Of a stretch of DNA of 64,000 nt, positions 6,647 through 18,129 are shown piece by piece; position 1 is the stretch's first letter; each line of letters opens with the position of its first letter. The position numbers and the translations under genes are program-made. Source of the DNA: Alphaproteobacteria bacterium (lineage in GTDB: Bacteria; Pseudomonadota; Alphaproteobacteria; Puniceispirillales; Puniceispirillaceae); contig JAKMFL010000050.1 of assembly GCA_022425485.1 (NCBI GenBank), positions 23,629 to 87,628 of the forward strand. The letters are read 5' to 3'. Below the pieces are notes generated by a model, which searched no databases, was not told where the DNA came from, and was given only the letters and a program-made list of their open reading frames with translations.

Positions 6647-9251
6647 GCAAACCCCTGCGGTCATTCACCGCGAAGATTACACGCCTTTTAGCTGGGTTCT
6701 GCACACCACAGACCTAGACGTGCACCTGTTTGATGAAAGAGCCGTTATTTGCGTAACGCTCGATATCAGCCCTAACCCAGACGCTGCGATGGCAGATAAT
6801 CTGGTTTTAAACGGGGAATCCCAAGAGCTGATATCTGTATCGGTTGATGGCGCAGAATTGCCGGCTAGCCGCTATCAGCTAGCCGATGGCAAGCTAACGA
6901 TTACGGGCCTTACAGGACAGCATAAAATCGCGGTTACCTCTGCGCATAACCCGTATGAGAATACCGCGCTTGAAGGTCTGTATGCTTCTGGCGGTATGCT
7001 ATGTACCCAATGCGAGCCAGAAGGGTTTCGCCGGATTTGTTTCTATCCAGACCGCCCAGATGTAATGAGCATTTTCACGGTTCGTATCGAGGCAGATAAC
7101 GCGTTCGTGAATCTGTTAAGCAATGGAAATCTAATTGAAGAAGGCCAGCTTGAGGCAGGCCGTCATTTTGCCCTGTGGCATGACCCGCATAAAAAGCCTG
7201 CTTATCTGTTTGCGCTGGTAGCTGGCGATCTGGATTGTGCCAAAGACCAGTTTACCACTGCGTCTGGCCGTGTTGTTGACCTACATATCTACGTAGAAAA
7301 GGGCAATACAGGCTTAACTGCGCATGCAATGGATAGCTTGAAACGCTCTATGGCTTGGGATGAGGAAGTTTATGGGCTGGAATATGATTTAGACCTGTTC
7401 CAGATTGTTGCGGTTAGCCATTTCAATATGGGCGCGATGGAAAATAAAGGTCTGAACATCTTTAATAGTAAATTCGTGCTGGCAGATGCCCGCACCGCAA
7501 CAGATGATGATCTCGACCGTGTTGAAGCTATTATTGCGCATGAATATTTTCATAACTGGACAGGAAACCGGGTAACCTGCCGCGACTGGTTTCAGTTAAC
7601 GCTGAAAGAGGGGCTTACCGTCTTTCGTGACCAGTGCTTTAGCGCAGATATGCATGATGAGGCGGTCAAGCGTGCAGAAGATGTGGCCACCTTGCGTGCT
7701 ATTCAATTTACCGAAGATGCTAGCCCAACCGCCCATCCTATTCGCCCCGAAAGTTATAGCGAAATTAATAATTTCTACACCCCTACAGTCTATGAAAAAG
7801 GGGCAGAGGTTATTCGTATGATGCATGCCAAGCTGGGCGCCAAAGGGTTTCACGCGGGTATGGATTTATATTTTTCTCGCCATGACGGTCAGGCCGTGAC
7901 TTGTGATGATTTTATCGCCGCGATGGCAGGTGCTAATAATGCGGATCTCTCTAGCTTTACATTATGGTATCGCCAAGCTGGCACGCCGCAATTACAGGCA
8001 AAGCGTGTGGAGGCAAAGGCCTCAAAAATACAGCTTGAGCTATCCCAACAGCTCATGCCGACTCCTGCGAATACTGGCACTGCGCCGATGCCGATACCTA
8101 TCAGGCTAGGGTTTGTTGGTTATGACGGGGATGCATTGCGCTTTAGCATTAATGGCGAGGCGGCGGCGGCTGAGCAAGTGGTGGTTTTATCGGGCGCTAG
8201 CCAGACGCTAGAGATAGACCTTGAAGCTGGTGCAAATGCAGAACGCGCTGTGCCCTCACTTCTTCGCGGATTTTCTGCCCCTGTTCGCCTGTCTGATGAT
8301 GTTAGTGCTGAAGAGCTTGGCATTTTAGCTGCCTTTGATAGCGATAGCTTTAACCGCTATGAGGCTTGCCAAAGACTAGCACATAATATTCTAGCAGCTG
8401 AAATGTCAGGTGCTGCTGATAGCCAGAGTGAGGATGCGCTAATTAACGCGCTTCGCCTAGGGCTAGCGGATAATTCCTTGCGTGATGACTTCAAAGCCCT
8501 TTGTTTTTCAGTGCCAGGTCAGGCCGATACAGAACAGCGGGCAACCCCAGCAGACCCCCCAAAAATATTTGCCAAGCGGTTAGCCTTGCAAGCTCGGCTG
8601 GGCGCTGCGCTAGCCAGCGAGATTAAGCCTATTATCAGCGCTACAAGCCATCTTGAGCAGGCAGCAGGTAGAAGCTTGCAAAACAAGCTTTTGGGGCTTG
8701 CATGTGCAAGCGGTGATGAAACCGCATTGGATATTGCGCTGGCGCAGTCTGAAAACCTGAATATGAGCCTCTCCATGGGGGGGCTACAGGCGTTAAATCA
8801 TACTGATCATGCCAATAGGGGCCGCGCGCTAGGCAGCTTTTATGAACGCTGGAATGGCTCGGCATTGGTGATGGAAAAATGGTTGATGTTATCTGCAAGC
8901 TCTGCTGTGCATGGGTATATCGCTAATATAAAAGCCCTTATGCAGGACCCGGTTTTTGATGCGAGTAACCCAAACAAGCTGCGTTCGGTCTTAGGTGTAT
9001 TTGCCGCCGCTAATCCAACATATTTTCATAAATCTGATGGTTCTGGCTATCGATTTATTGCCGAAGAGTTGGTTAATCTTGATAAGCGTAATCCGCAAAT
9101 TGCTGCGCGGATGGGGCTGGCTTTGACACGTTTTTCAAATTATGGCGCAGAGCGCCAGCAGCAGATGCGTGACGCGGTAAAGTTTGTTGCTGGCCATGCG
9201 CTATCACGCGATTTAAATGAAGTCATCTCAAAAGCCCTGAAAAGCGCTTAA
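6636..9251 (+). CDS. pepN: Aminopeptidase N (M1 family)
   Basis: 871 residues from the ATG at 6636, where the conserved N-terminus (HREDYTPFSW) begins; an upstream in-frame start at 6576 would add 20 residues overlapping gcrA and is not favoured. M1 metallopeptidase features are the GAMEN motif (NMGAMENKGLN, about 264-274), the zinc site HEYFHNW (HExxH, about 302) with a downstream glutamate in TLKEGLTVF, and a C-terminal helical DUF3458-type region. The protein removes N-terminal residues from peptides in the cytoplasm. It overlaps gcrA by 11 bp, so the two are likely translated from one message. Confidence 0.95.
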   Translation: MEARQTPAVIHREDYTPFSWVLHTTDLDVHLFDERAVICVTLDISPNPDAAMADNLVLNGESQELISVSVDGAELPASRYQLADGKLTITGLTGQHKIAVTSAHNPYENTALEGLYASGGMLCTQCEPEGFRRICFYPDRPDVMSIFTVRIEADNAFVNLLSNGNLIEEGQLEAGRHFALWHDPHKKPAYLFALVAGDLDCAKDQFTTASGRVVDLHIYVEKGNTGLTAHAMDSLKRSMAWDEEVYGLEYDLDLFQIVAVSHFNMGAMENKGLNIFNSKFVLADARTATDDDLDRVEAIIAHEYFHNWTGNRVTCRDWFQLTLKEGLTVFRDQCFSADMHDEAVKRAEDVATLRAIQFTEDASPTAHPIRPESYSEINNFYTPTVYEKGAEVIRMMHAKLGAKGFHAGMDLYFSRHDGQAVTCDDFIAAMAGANNADLSSFTLWYRQAGTPQLQAKRVEAKASKIQLELSQQLMPTPANTGTAPMPIPIRLGFVGYDGDALRFSINGEAAAAEQVVVLSGASQTLEIDLEAGANAERAVPSLLRGFSAPVRLSDDVSAEELGILAAFDSDSFNRYEACQRLAHNILAAEMSGAADSQSEDALINALRLGLADNSLRDDFKALCFSVPGQADTEQRATPADPPKIFAKRLALQARLGAALASEIKPIISATSHLEQAAGRSLQNKLLGLACASGDETALDIALAQSENLNMSLSMGGLQALNHTDHANRGRALGSFYERWNGSALVMEKWLMLSASSAVHGYIANIKALMQDPVFDASNPNKLRSVLGVFAAANPTYFHKSDGSGYRFIAEELVNLDKRNPQIAARMGLALTRFSNYGAERQQQMRDAVKFVAGHALSRDLNEVISKALKSA

Positions 9252-9295
9252 GAGATAGGTATCATTATAATAAAGCAGAAACCAATAACCCAGCC

Positions 9296-9367
9296 TAAGA
9301 AGGCGGTGCTTCAGCCTAGCCTAGCCTAAGAAGGCTGGAATCTAGCTTATCGTAAGAAGGCTGGAAT
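9296..9367. repeat. Tandem-like duplications at the rhlE 3' end
   Basis: The 15-mer taagaaggctggaat occurs at 9327-9341 and 9353-9367, with a diverged partial copy at 9296-9306 and small cctag repeats between them. One copy encodes the last codons of the minus-strand helicase; the others lie just beyond its stop. AGCCT/AGGCT pairs within this array could also form short hairpins. Confidence 0.85.
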
Positions 9368-10702
9368 ATGGTCGCTATCTTGGAAGCTATTGCCCTTCCA
9401 TTCCGGCGGGCGTTTCTCGTTGGGGTATTTTGAATTTCTCTGCGTCTTAGCCTCATCGCTAGGGGCATCAGAATTTTCATTTACGGCTTTCTTACGGCTT
9501 TGTGAACGGGGCTTTTTTTCTGCCGCCTTCTGTGGCACGGCTGTATCATCAGATTTAGCCACTTTTTCCGTGCTGCCGCTATTTGCGCCATCTAGCTCAA
9601 TAGATTTGCCTATCAGCGTTTCGATAGCATGCAGATATTTTTTATCATCTTCGCTAGCGGCAAGCGTAAAGGCAGAACCAGAGCGCCCCGCACGTCCGGT
9701 GCGGCCGATACGGTGGACATAATCTTCGGCATTGGATGGCACATCAAAATTAAAGACATGGCTAACCGACGGTATATCTAGCCCACGTGCGGCAACGTCT
9801 GATGCGATAAGAAGGGTAACGCGCCCCTCCTTGAAATCAGACAGAGCCGCAAGGCGTGCAGATTGTGTCATATCCCCATGCAAGGCTGCGGCGTTAAATT
9901 CATGCCGCTTCAACGAGGAAAGCAATGTTGCAATGTCCCGCTTACGATTACAGAAAATAACGGCATTTTGCAGTGTTTCGCGCCGCAATAAGCCACGTAA
10001 TACTTCACGTTTCTCGCGCGGTTTTGTCCATATCAAGCGCTGGGAAACGGTATCCGCTGTGCTGGCAGGTTTGGCAACCTCAATAATCTTTGGGTTCATC
10101 ACAAACTTTTTGCCGATTTTATGGATTTCTTCTGAGAGTGTCGCAGAAAAGAACAAGGTCTGGCGCATCACTGGCAAATAGCTGACAATGCGCTCCACAT
10201 CCGGAATAAAGCCCATATCTAGCATCCGGTCAGCTTCGTCAATCACCAGAATTTTAACATCCTGAAGCAGAACTTTCCCGCGCTCAAAATGGTCTAGCAA
10301 CCGGCCCGGTGTTGCAATCAGTACATCAACCCCCTTATCCAAGGCAGCTTCCTGATCTGAAAAGCTGACGCCGCCGATAAGCAACGCCATGCTAAGGCCG
10401 TGATTAACAGAGAATTTTTCAAAAGATTCCGCTACCTGTGCAGCAAGCTCGCGCGTAGGCGCTAGAATCAGTGAGCGTGGCATACGCGCTTTGGCACGCC
10501 CTGCATCCAGAATATCGATCATCGGCAGCGTAAAAGAGGCCGTCTTTCCGGTACCTGTTTGTGCTGAGCCTAAAATATCGCGCCCCATCAAAACAGATGG
10601 AATGGCATTTTCTTGGATGGGTGTTGGCTTTTCATATCCCAACGCATCAACAGCTTGTGCTAAGCCGTCACTCAGGCCTAAGTCTAAAAATGGAGAAGTA
10701 AT
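9347..10702 (-). CDS. rhlE: DEAD-box RNA helicase (RhlE type) with probable ATT start
   Basis: About 451 residues. Motifs run in order: Q motif GYEKPTPIQ, motif I AQTGTGKT, Ia PTRELA, Ib TPGR, II DEAD, III SAT, V ARGLDIP and VI HRIGRTGR. A basic, low-complexity tail ends the protein and probably binds RNA. The product unwinds RNA, for example in ribosome assembly or mRNA decay. The first in-frame canonical-like start (TTG at 10642) cuts off the conserved N-terminal FLDLGLSDGL segment with its Q-motif phenylalanine. An in-frame stop at 10718-10720 bounds the frame, and the best start is ATT at 10702, six bases after AAGGGG. No ATG or GTG lies between. Confidence 0.85.
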   Translation of the reverse strand: MTSPFLDLGLSDGLAQAVDALGYEKPTPIQENAIPSVLMGRDILGSAQTGTGKTASFTLPMIDILDAGRAKARMPRSLILAPTRELAAQVAESFEKFSVNHGLSMALLIGGVSFSDQEAALDKGVDVLIATPGRLLDHFERGKVLLQDVKILVIDEADRMLDMGFIPDVERIVSYLPVMRQTLFFSATLSEEIHKIGKKFVMNPKIIEVAKPASTADTVSQRLIWTKPREKREVLRGLLRRETLQNAVIFCNRKRDIATLLSSLKRHEFNAAALHGDMTQSARLAALSDFKEGRVTLLIASDVAARGLDIPSVSHVFNFDVPSNAEDYVHRIGRTGRAGRSGSAFTLAASEDDKKYLHAIETLIGKSIELDGANSGSTEKVAKSDDTAVPQKAAEKKPRSQSRKKAVNENSDAPSDEAKTQRNSKYPNEKRPPEWKGNSFQDSDHIPAFLR

Positions 10703-10715
10703 GTCAGACCCCTTA
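10700..10715 (-). promoter_or_regulatory. Ribosome binding site deciding a non-ATG start of rhlE
   Basis: On the minus strand AAGGGG, then a six-base spacer TCTGAC, then ATT. Spacing is ideal, and the downstream codons match the family N-terminus, so ATT is the likely initiation codon, as known for infC. A sequencing error or recent ATG to ATT change is the alternative. Confidence 0.55.
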
Positions 10716-10961
10716 ATTCACGCCCTATCAAAAACGTACCATCACGATTTGATATCATTCACGCTAACCAGAATAAATTCTGTGGTTCGGATGCTTCTTC
10801 ATACCTTAATAAAAGTTATTGGTCAAACTTCCGTGAAGGCTGGACGGGCAGGGGGCATATTAGCTAGTCTCTAAAGGTAAAAATTTGTGCAATTTTGCCT
10901 ATGCTAAGGAAAAGCTTGGTATAATAAAAAGCTTTGTATAACGAAAAGATTATTTAAGCCG

Positions 10962-11666
10962 ATGACCACGAAACTTGTTTTAATACCCGGCCTTTTATGC
11001 AGTGAGGTATTGTTTGCCCCGCAGATAGAAGCGTTAAAAGATACAGCAGAGATTGTCGTTGCTGAAACCAAAGGCATGGACAGTATTACCGCTATGGCAA
11101 CGCGCCTGCTAGATGAAAATAGCGGCGAGATGGTGATAGCTGGTCTGTCTATGGGCGGTTACGTTGCTTTGGAAGTCATAAGGCTAGCACCTGAAAGAAT
11201 AAAGGGAATGGGGCTATTATCGACAGCAGCTGATCAGGATACCGATAAAAAGAAAAGGCTGCGCAAAGAGTTAATCAGGCTCTCTTCTATTGGCCGGTTT
11301 AAGGGGGTGACGCCGCGCTTATTGCCGCAATTTCTGTCTCCTGCCGCACTAGAAGATGAAAGGCTGACCTCGCGGGTAATGGATATGGCAGCAGAGGTAG
11401 GTCAGGAAAATTTCGCCCTGCAGCAAAAGGCAATAATGGGACGCCGCGACCAGCGGGGCCATTTGCCAGATTTTCGCCGTCCAGCACTGGTATTATGTGG
11501 CGAGTTAGACGTTTTAACGCCGCCTGAAAAATCTACAGAAATGGCAAGCTTGCTGCCTCATGCAGAGCTTGTATTATTGCCAGAAATTGGACATTTATCT
11601 ACCCTAGAAGCCCCAGAGGCTTGCAGTGCCGCATTGCAGCAGCTCATCACTTCTTCATCTCATTAA
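10962..11666 (+). CDS. Alpha/beta-fold hydrolase
   Basis: 234 residues. LVLIPGLLC opens the fold and probably forms the oxyanion loop. GLSMGGY (about 64-70) is the nucleophile elbow with serine. GELDVLTPP (about 181-189) carries the acid, and EIGHLSTLEAPE (about 206-217) the histidine. The catalytic triad is therefore complete. The wording resembles small esterases of the MenH/BioH-like group, but the substrate is unknown. No signal peptide is seen, so the protein is probably cytoplasmic. It stands between rhlE and parE, divergent from the former and convergent with the latter. Its stop codon is repeated in three 16-bp units downstream. Confidence 0.85.
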   Translation: MTTKLVLIPGLLCSEVLFAPQIEALKDTAEIVVAETKGMDSITAMATRLLDENSGEMVIAGLSMGGYVALEVIRLAPERIKGMGLLSTAADQDTDKKKRLRKELIRLSSIGRFKGVTPRLLPQFLSPAALEDERLTSRVMDMAAEVGQENFALQQKAIMGRRDQRGHLPDFRRPALVLCGELDVLTPPEKSTEMASLLPHAELVLLPEIGHLSTLEAPEACSAALQQLITSSSH

Positions 11667-11704
11667 TGGGGCTTCTCATTAATTGGGCATCTCATTGATG
11701 GGGC
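11657..11704. repeat. Three 16-bp tandem repeats across a stop codon
   Basis: Units start at 11657, 11673 and 11689, each of the form (a/t)tctcatt(a/g)at(g/t)gggc. The first contains the last codons and TAA of the hydrolase. A partial match (agctcatca) follows. The parE gene ends 29 bp further on the other strand. Confidence 0.9.
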
Positions 11705-11732
11705 AGCTCATCATACGCGCTGACAAAGCGGT

Positions 11733-13739
<2,007 letters not shown>

Positions 13740-13926
13740 TCATGCATATAGCTAATATAAAAAACCTGACCTAACCTACAATATCTGGGGGGTAATTCAA
13801 AGAGAATATACGAAATAGGGGATAGTGCAGGCGTTAACTTATTATTTAGAAATAACTGTTATAGTAAAGGTAGACGCGGCTAATAAGCTGGTCAGATGAG
13901 ATAAGGGGAGGAGAGGAGCAACCTGT

Positions 13927-14166
13927 ATGAAAGGGTGTTGCTTTTTTATGTCCTATCCAATTTCCACCTTCCAACAATTATTAAAAACCTGCTTGAAACT
14001 TCTTTATGGTTTGATCTTCGCGGTACTGCTGTTCGCCTTTATGATTTTACCACAAACGCTCATATCGGAAACGCTCATATCAGAAACAACAACCTCTGCG
14101 GCATTAGTATATCATCCTGTTAGCGCGCATCTGGAGGTATCTGAGATAGCCCGCGCCTATATATGA
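13927..14166 (+). CDS. Possible small membrane protein (unrecognised)
   Basis: 79 codons with one hydrophobic segment (LLYGLIFAVLLFAFMILPQT, about 25-44). A purine-rich GGGGAGGAGAGGAG sits upstream, although 8-20 bp from the ATG. It contains a perfect-register duplication TLISE-TLISE caused by a 15-bp tandem repeat. No family is recognised, and the gene is isolated between parE and glnA. It could be a real small protein or a chance open frame. Confidence 0.35.
   Translation: MKGCCFFMSYPISTFQQLLKTCLKLLYGLIFAVLLFAFMILPQTLISETLISETTTSAALVYHPVSAHLEVSEIARAYI
14054..14083. repeat. 15-bp tandem duplication
   Basis: Units aaacgctcatatcgg and aaacgctcatatcag lie back to back and differ at one base. 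They fall inside the small open frame and keep its reading frame. Confidence 0.85.
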
Positions 14167-14213
14167 TGCTGCGAAATTAGCTAATGAGGCGTTTTATACC
14201 TGCAACCTTGCCA

Positions 14214-14248
14214 TAAAAAACCCTTCCAAAGCGTGTGCCTTGGAAGGG
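14214..14248 (-). terminator. Rho-independent terminator of glnA
   Basis: On the minus strand, CCCTTCCAA pairs with TTGGAAGGG around a ten-base loop, followed by TTTTTTATGG. It lies 32 bp beyond the glnA stop. Confidence 0.9.
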
Positions 14249-14279
14249 GGTGTGTGTTTATCCGTATAACGCAGATGGA

Positions 14280-15692
14280 TTAGTAAGAATAATACATCTG
14301 GAATTCGATAGGATGCGGTGCATGCTCAAGAGCGATCACTTCTTCCATCTTCAGCTCAATGAAGGCATCAATCTGGTCATCTGTGAACACATTACCTTCG
14401 GTTAGGAAGGCGCGATCTGCATCAAGGCTATCCAACGCTTCACGAAGGGAGGCACAAACAGTTGGAATCTTCGCCAATTCTTCAGCTGGCAGATCATACA
14501 AATCTTTGTCCATCGCATCGCCCGGGTGGATCTTGTTGCGGATACCGTCCAGACCAGCCATCAGCATTGCAGAGAAGGCAAGATAGGGGTTGGCAGTCGC
14601 ATCAGGGAAACGTACCTCTACCCGCTTACCCTTTGGATTAGATACAAACGGGATACGGCAAGATGCAGAACGGTTACGTGCTGAGTAAGCAAGAAGCACC
14701 GGCGCTTCATAGCCAGGAACCAAACGCTTATAGCTGTTGGTTGATGGGTTGGTGAAGGCGTTCAACGCTTTCGCATGCTTGATAATACCGCCAATGTAAT
14801 AGAGCGCATTTTCAGACAAATCAGCATATCCGTTGCCTGCAAATAACGGCTTTCCATCAGTCCAAAGAGACTGGTGAACATGCATGCCAGAACCATTATC
14901 GCCAGCGATAGGCTTTGGCAAGAAGGTTGCGGATACCCCATAGGCATTTGCTACCTGATGAACAGCATATTTATAAAGCTGCATATTATCAGCAGTTTCC
15001 AGCAATGTGCCGAATTTCATGCCAAGCTCATGCTGAGATGGCGCTACTTCGTGGTGATGCTTTTCAACTGGCACACCCATATCGGCCATAACAGCCAGCA
15101 TTTCAGAGCGGATATCTTGTCCTGAATCGACTGGGGGTACAGGGAAATAGCCGCCCTTAACACCCGGACGGTGGCCAAGATTGCCTTCTTCGTAATCACG
15201 CGCAGAGTTATATGGGCCTTCTACAGAATCAACCTTAAACATTGCGCCGTTCATTGATACATCAAACTTAACATCTTCAAAAATGAAGAATTCAGCTTCT
15301 GGGCCAAAGAACGCCGTGTCGGCGATGCCGGCAGATTGCATATAGTTTAATGCAGCTTTAGCCGTACCACGTGGGTCACGGTCATAAGCTTCATTTGTGA
15401 TAGGGTCTAGCACGTCACAGAACAGAGCGAGGGTTGGCTGCGCAAAGAACGGGTCAATATAAGCCCGGTCTAGGTCAGGCATCAACGTCATGTCCGACTC
15501 GTTAATAGCCTTCCAGCCAGCAATTGAAGAGCCATCAAACATGAAACCTTCATTTAGCGCATCTTCATCGATAGTTTCGATATGCTGTGTTACATGTTGC
15601 ATTTTACCACGTGGGTCGGTAAAGCGCAGGTCAACGAAGGAAATATCATTTTCCTTTATCATATCCATGATTTGTTTTGCACCAGACATCAT
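14280..15692 (-). CDS. glnA: Glutamine synthetase, type I
   Basis: 470 residues, the normal length of bacterial GSI, which joins ammonia to glutamate using ATP. The beta-grasp N-terminus has [10 protein letters not shown]. Catalytic blocks are [34 protein letters not shown] and the NRSASCRIP arginine region. The adenylylation tyrosine is in [11 protein letters not shown] near residue 400, so control by GlnE-type adenylylation is expected. Two adjacent ATGs exist; the second (15689) has the better distance to AAAGGA. It lies downstream of glnB on the same strand, forming the usual glnBA operon. Confidence 0.97.
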   Translation of the reverse strand: MMSGAKQIMDMIKENDISFVDLRFTDPRGKMQHVTQHIETIDEDALNEGFMFDGSSIAGWKAINESDMTLMPDLDRAYIDPFFAQPTLALFCDVLDPITNEAYDRDPRGTAKAALNYMQSAGIADTAFFGPEAEFFIFEDVKFDVSMNGAMFKVDSVEGPYNSARDYEEGNLGHRPGVKGGYFPVPPVDSGQDIRSEMLAVMADMGVPVEKHHHEVAPSQHELGMKFGTLLETADNMQLYKYAVHQVANAYGVSATFLPKPIAGDNGSGMHVHQSLWTDGKPLFAGNGYADLSENALYYIGGIIKHAKALNAFTNPSTNSYKRLVPGYEAPVLLAYSARNRSASCRIPFVSNPKGKRVEVRFPDATANPYLAFSAMLMAGLDGIRNKIHPGDAMDKDLYDLPAEELAKIPTVCASLREALDSLDADRAFLTEGNVFTDDQIDAFIELKMEEVIALEHAPHPIEFQMYYSY

Positions 15693-15796
15693 TTATTCCT
15701 TTCTGTATGTCTTTGAACTTCGTATTTAGCCGACACCTTCGACCAAAAATCGTGCAGTAAGAGGGCTTTGAGGCATCTCTCCCTGCAAAATTTGCG

Positions 15797-16207
<411 letters not shown>

Positions 16208-16328
16208 TTAAGAGCAGTCACACCTCATTTCGATTTTCTGTCCTAGTAGATTTAACCATTAATAGGCAAGCTATCCATTTGGTAGAGGCTTTAAAGGCAA
16301 AATTTGCCCAATTTTTAGGCACTCCTGA

Positions 16329-17495
16329 TCAGGCGCGCGCACTAACCATTTTCTTCAATCTTTCAATTGCTTCGCTTATCGCCTCATCTGAATTAGCACA
16401 GGATAGTCGCACATATCCTTCGCCAAAGCCGCCAAAGGAGGTGCCAGAAATGCACGCCACGCCATATTCTTCTAACGCCGTGTCCTGAAACTGGTGCGAA
16501 GTAAACGCTGTGTCGCTGATATTGGCGAAGACATAGAAAGCCCCGCCCGGCGCTTGGCACCTGATACCATCAATATCGTTCAACAGCCCAGTGATAAGGC
16601 TGCCACGCCGACGAAAAGCGGTCAGCATATCATCAACACATGACTGGTCGCCCTTTAGCGCGGCTTCTGCGGCATGTTGGGTCGGTGCATTCACACAAGA
16701 ATGGAAATTCACTGCCAGACGATCCGCAAAATCAATAAGCCGTTCTGGCCAAATACCATAGCCAATGCGCCACCCCGTCATGGCATAGGTCTTTGACCAC
16801 CCATTTAGAACAATAAGGCGGTCTTGTATTTCAGGATAGCTCAACAAAGATAGCGGCTGTGTATCGAATACCAGACGGTCATAAATTTCATCTGACATTA
16901 TAGTGACATGCGGAAAGTCAGCTAATCCTTTGACAAATTTATCCATCTCAGCACGCGGAGTAATGCCGCCAGTGGGATTCGCGGGTGAATTCACGATGAC
17001 AAGGCTGGTCTTATCTGTAATTTTTGACAACACATCGTCAGCATCAAAGGCAAATCCCTTTTCTTCGACAAGGCCGTAGGAAACAGATGTCGCGCCGCTA
17101 TAATTAATCGCAGATTGATAGATAGGAAAGCCGGGGTCAGGGGTAAGAATCTCATGGCCCGGCCCGCCAAGAAGCATCATAGCGGTAAACATCACAGGCT
17201 TGCCGCCCGGCACAATCTGAATACGGCTTACATCGGGGCGTACACCATAGCGCTGAAAGGCGTCATTCGCCACTGTTTCGCGCAAGCTCATCAATCCCAT
17301 AGAGGGGGTATAGCCATGTGCACCATCTTGCAAAGCCTTGATACCAGCTTCGACAATATGTTCTGGCGTTCTGAAATCAGGCTGGCCAATGCCAAGATTA
17401 ATGATATCTTTGCCAGCTGCGCTCAAGGCGCCAGCGCGGGCTAACACACCAAAGGCTGATTCTGTTCCCAGATTTTGTGCAGATGCATTCAACAT
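16329..17495 (-). CDS. PLP-dependent class I aminotransferase
   Basis: 388 residues from the ATG at 17495, which follows AGGAAAG. The open frame extends a further 96 codons upstream through tRNA-His, but that part is an artefact. Family landmarks: NLGIGQPDFRTPEHI near the N-terminus, YTPSMGLMSLRE, NSPANPTGG (about 163-171), SDEIYDRL, and NGWSKTYAMTGWRIGY with the PLP lysine near residue 232, then the RLSCANS arginine block. It resembles aspartate/aromatic-type aminotransferases of subgroup I-gamma. The exact amino donor cannot be told from sequence. It is divergent from tRNA-His. Confidence 0.9.
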   Translation of the reverse strand: MLNASAQNLGTESAFGVLARAGALSAAGKDIINLGIGQPDFRTPEHIVEAGIKALQDGAHGYTPSMGLMSLRETVANDAFQRYGVRPDVSRIQIVPGGKPVMFTAMMLLGGPGHEILTPDPGFPIYQSAINYSGATSVSYGLVEEKGFAFDADDVLSKITDKTSLVIVNSPANPTGGITPRAEMDKFVKGLADFPHVTIMSDEIYDRLVFDTQPLSLLSYPEIQDRLIVLNGWSKTYAMTGWRIGYGIWPERLIDFADRLAVNFHSCVNAPTQHAAEAALKGDQSCVDDMLTAFRRRGSLITGLLNDIDGIRCQAPGGAFYVFANISDTAFTSHQFQDTALEEYGVACISGTSFGGFGEGYVRLSCANSDEAISEAIERLKKMVSARA

Positions 17496-17704
17496 AATGT
17501 AAACTTTCCTATTTGATTCCAACGGTGCTACCCAAGCCTTGCAAACGACCCCTATCATCAAAGCAAACCGCTTGAACGCTTCTTTTAAACAAAAAAAACG
17601 GCATTTTCTAGCAGAGTAGAGGTAAAAAATCTGCTGCAAGGCATTGACCCATTTTTCAGTTTTGCATATTAAAACCTTGAAGTTCGGTTTGACGAGCTTT
17701 TTTT

Positions 17705-17782
17705 GGCGGGTGTAGCTCAGTAGGTTAGAGCGCCAGTTTGTGGTACTGGATGTCGCCGGTTCAAATCCGGTCACTCGCCCCA
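17705..17782 (+). tRNA. tRNA-His (GTG)
   Basis: Full cloverleaf with anticodon GTG inside CCAGT-TTGTGGT-ACTGG. The acceptor GCGGGTG pairs with CACTCGC (one G:T). The extra G-1 (17705) opposite C73 is the identity element of tRNA-His. TTCAAAT forms the T-loop and CCA is encoded. Confidence 0.97.
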
Positions 17783-17927
17783 TACCTTTCTGTCATATCG
17801 CCGCAAAAACAGAGGCGATAGCAAAATCAGGCTAAAATGAGGCTAAATTCTGCGGTTGGGTGTGTTTATGGTTGACGCTGGGGCGTATTTTCGAGTACCG
17901 ATGCGCTTCATATTGTCAAATCCTGTT

Positions 17928-18012
17928 GCGGGCGTGGCGAAATTGGTAGACGCGCCAGATTTAGGTTCTGGTATCTAACGATGTGGGGGTTCAAGTCCCT
18001 CCGCCCGCACCA
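17928..18012 (+). tRNA. tRNA-Leu (TAG)
   Basis: 85-nt class II tRNA with a long variable arm. The anticodon stem-loop CCAGA-TTTAGGT-TCTGG gives TAG, reading CUA/CUG codons. The acceptor GCGGGCG pairs with CGCCCGC, A73 is the discriminator, and CCA is encoded. Confidence 0.97.
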
Positions 18013-18129
18013 TTTGGCATAAAAGATGAATAAGCTATCAACTGACGCCTGAAATGCTGGGTTAAAAAGCAATGAGGGCTTAAAACAACATCTAGCAGGC
18101 ATATCTGCACTCAGGACATCTAAAAAATC

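Noticed and set aside
16329-17783. Long N-terminal extension of the aminotransferase into tRNA-His
   Set aside because: The first 96 codons read through a tRNA gene in reverse and have no family similarity; the ATG at 17495 has a ribosome site and fits the family.
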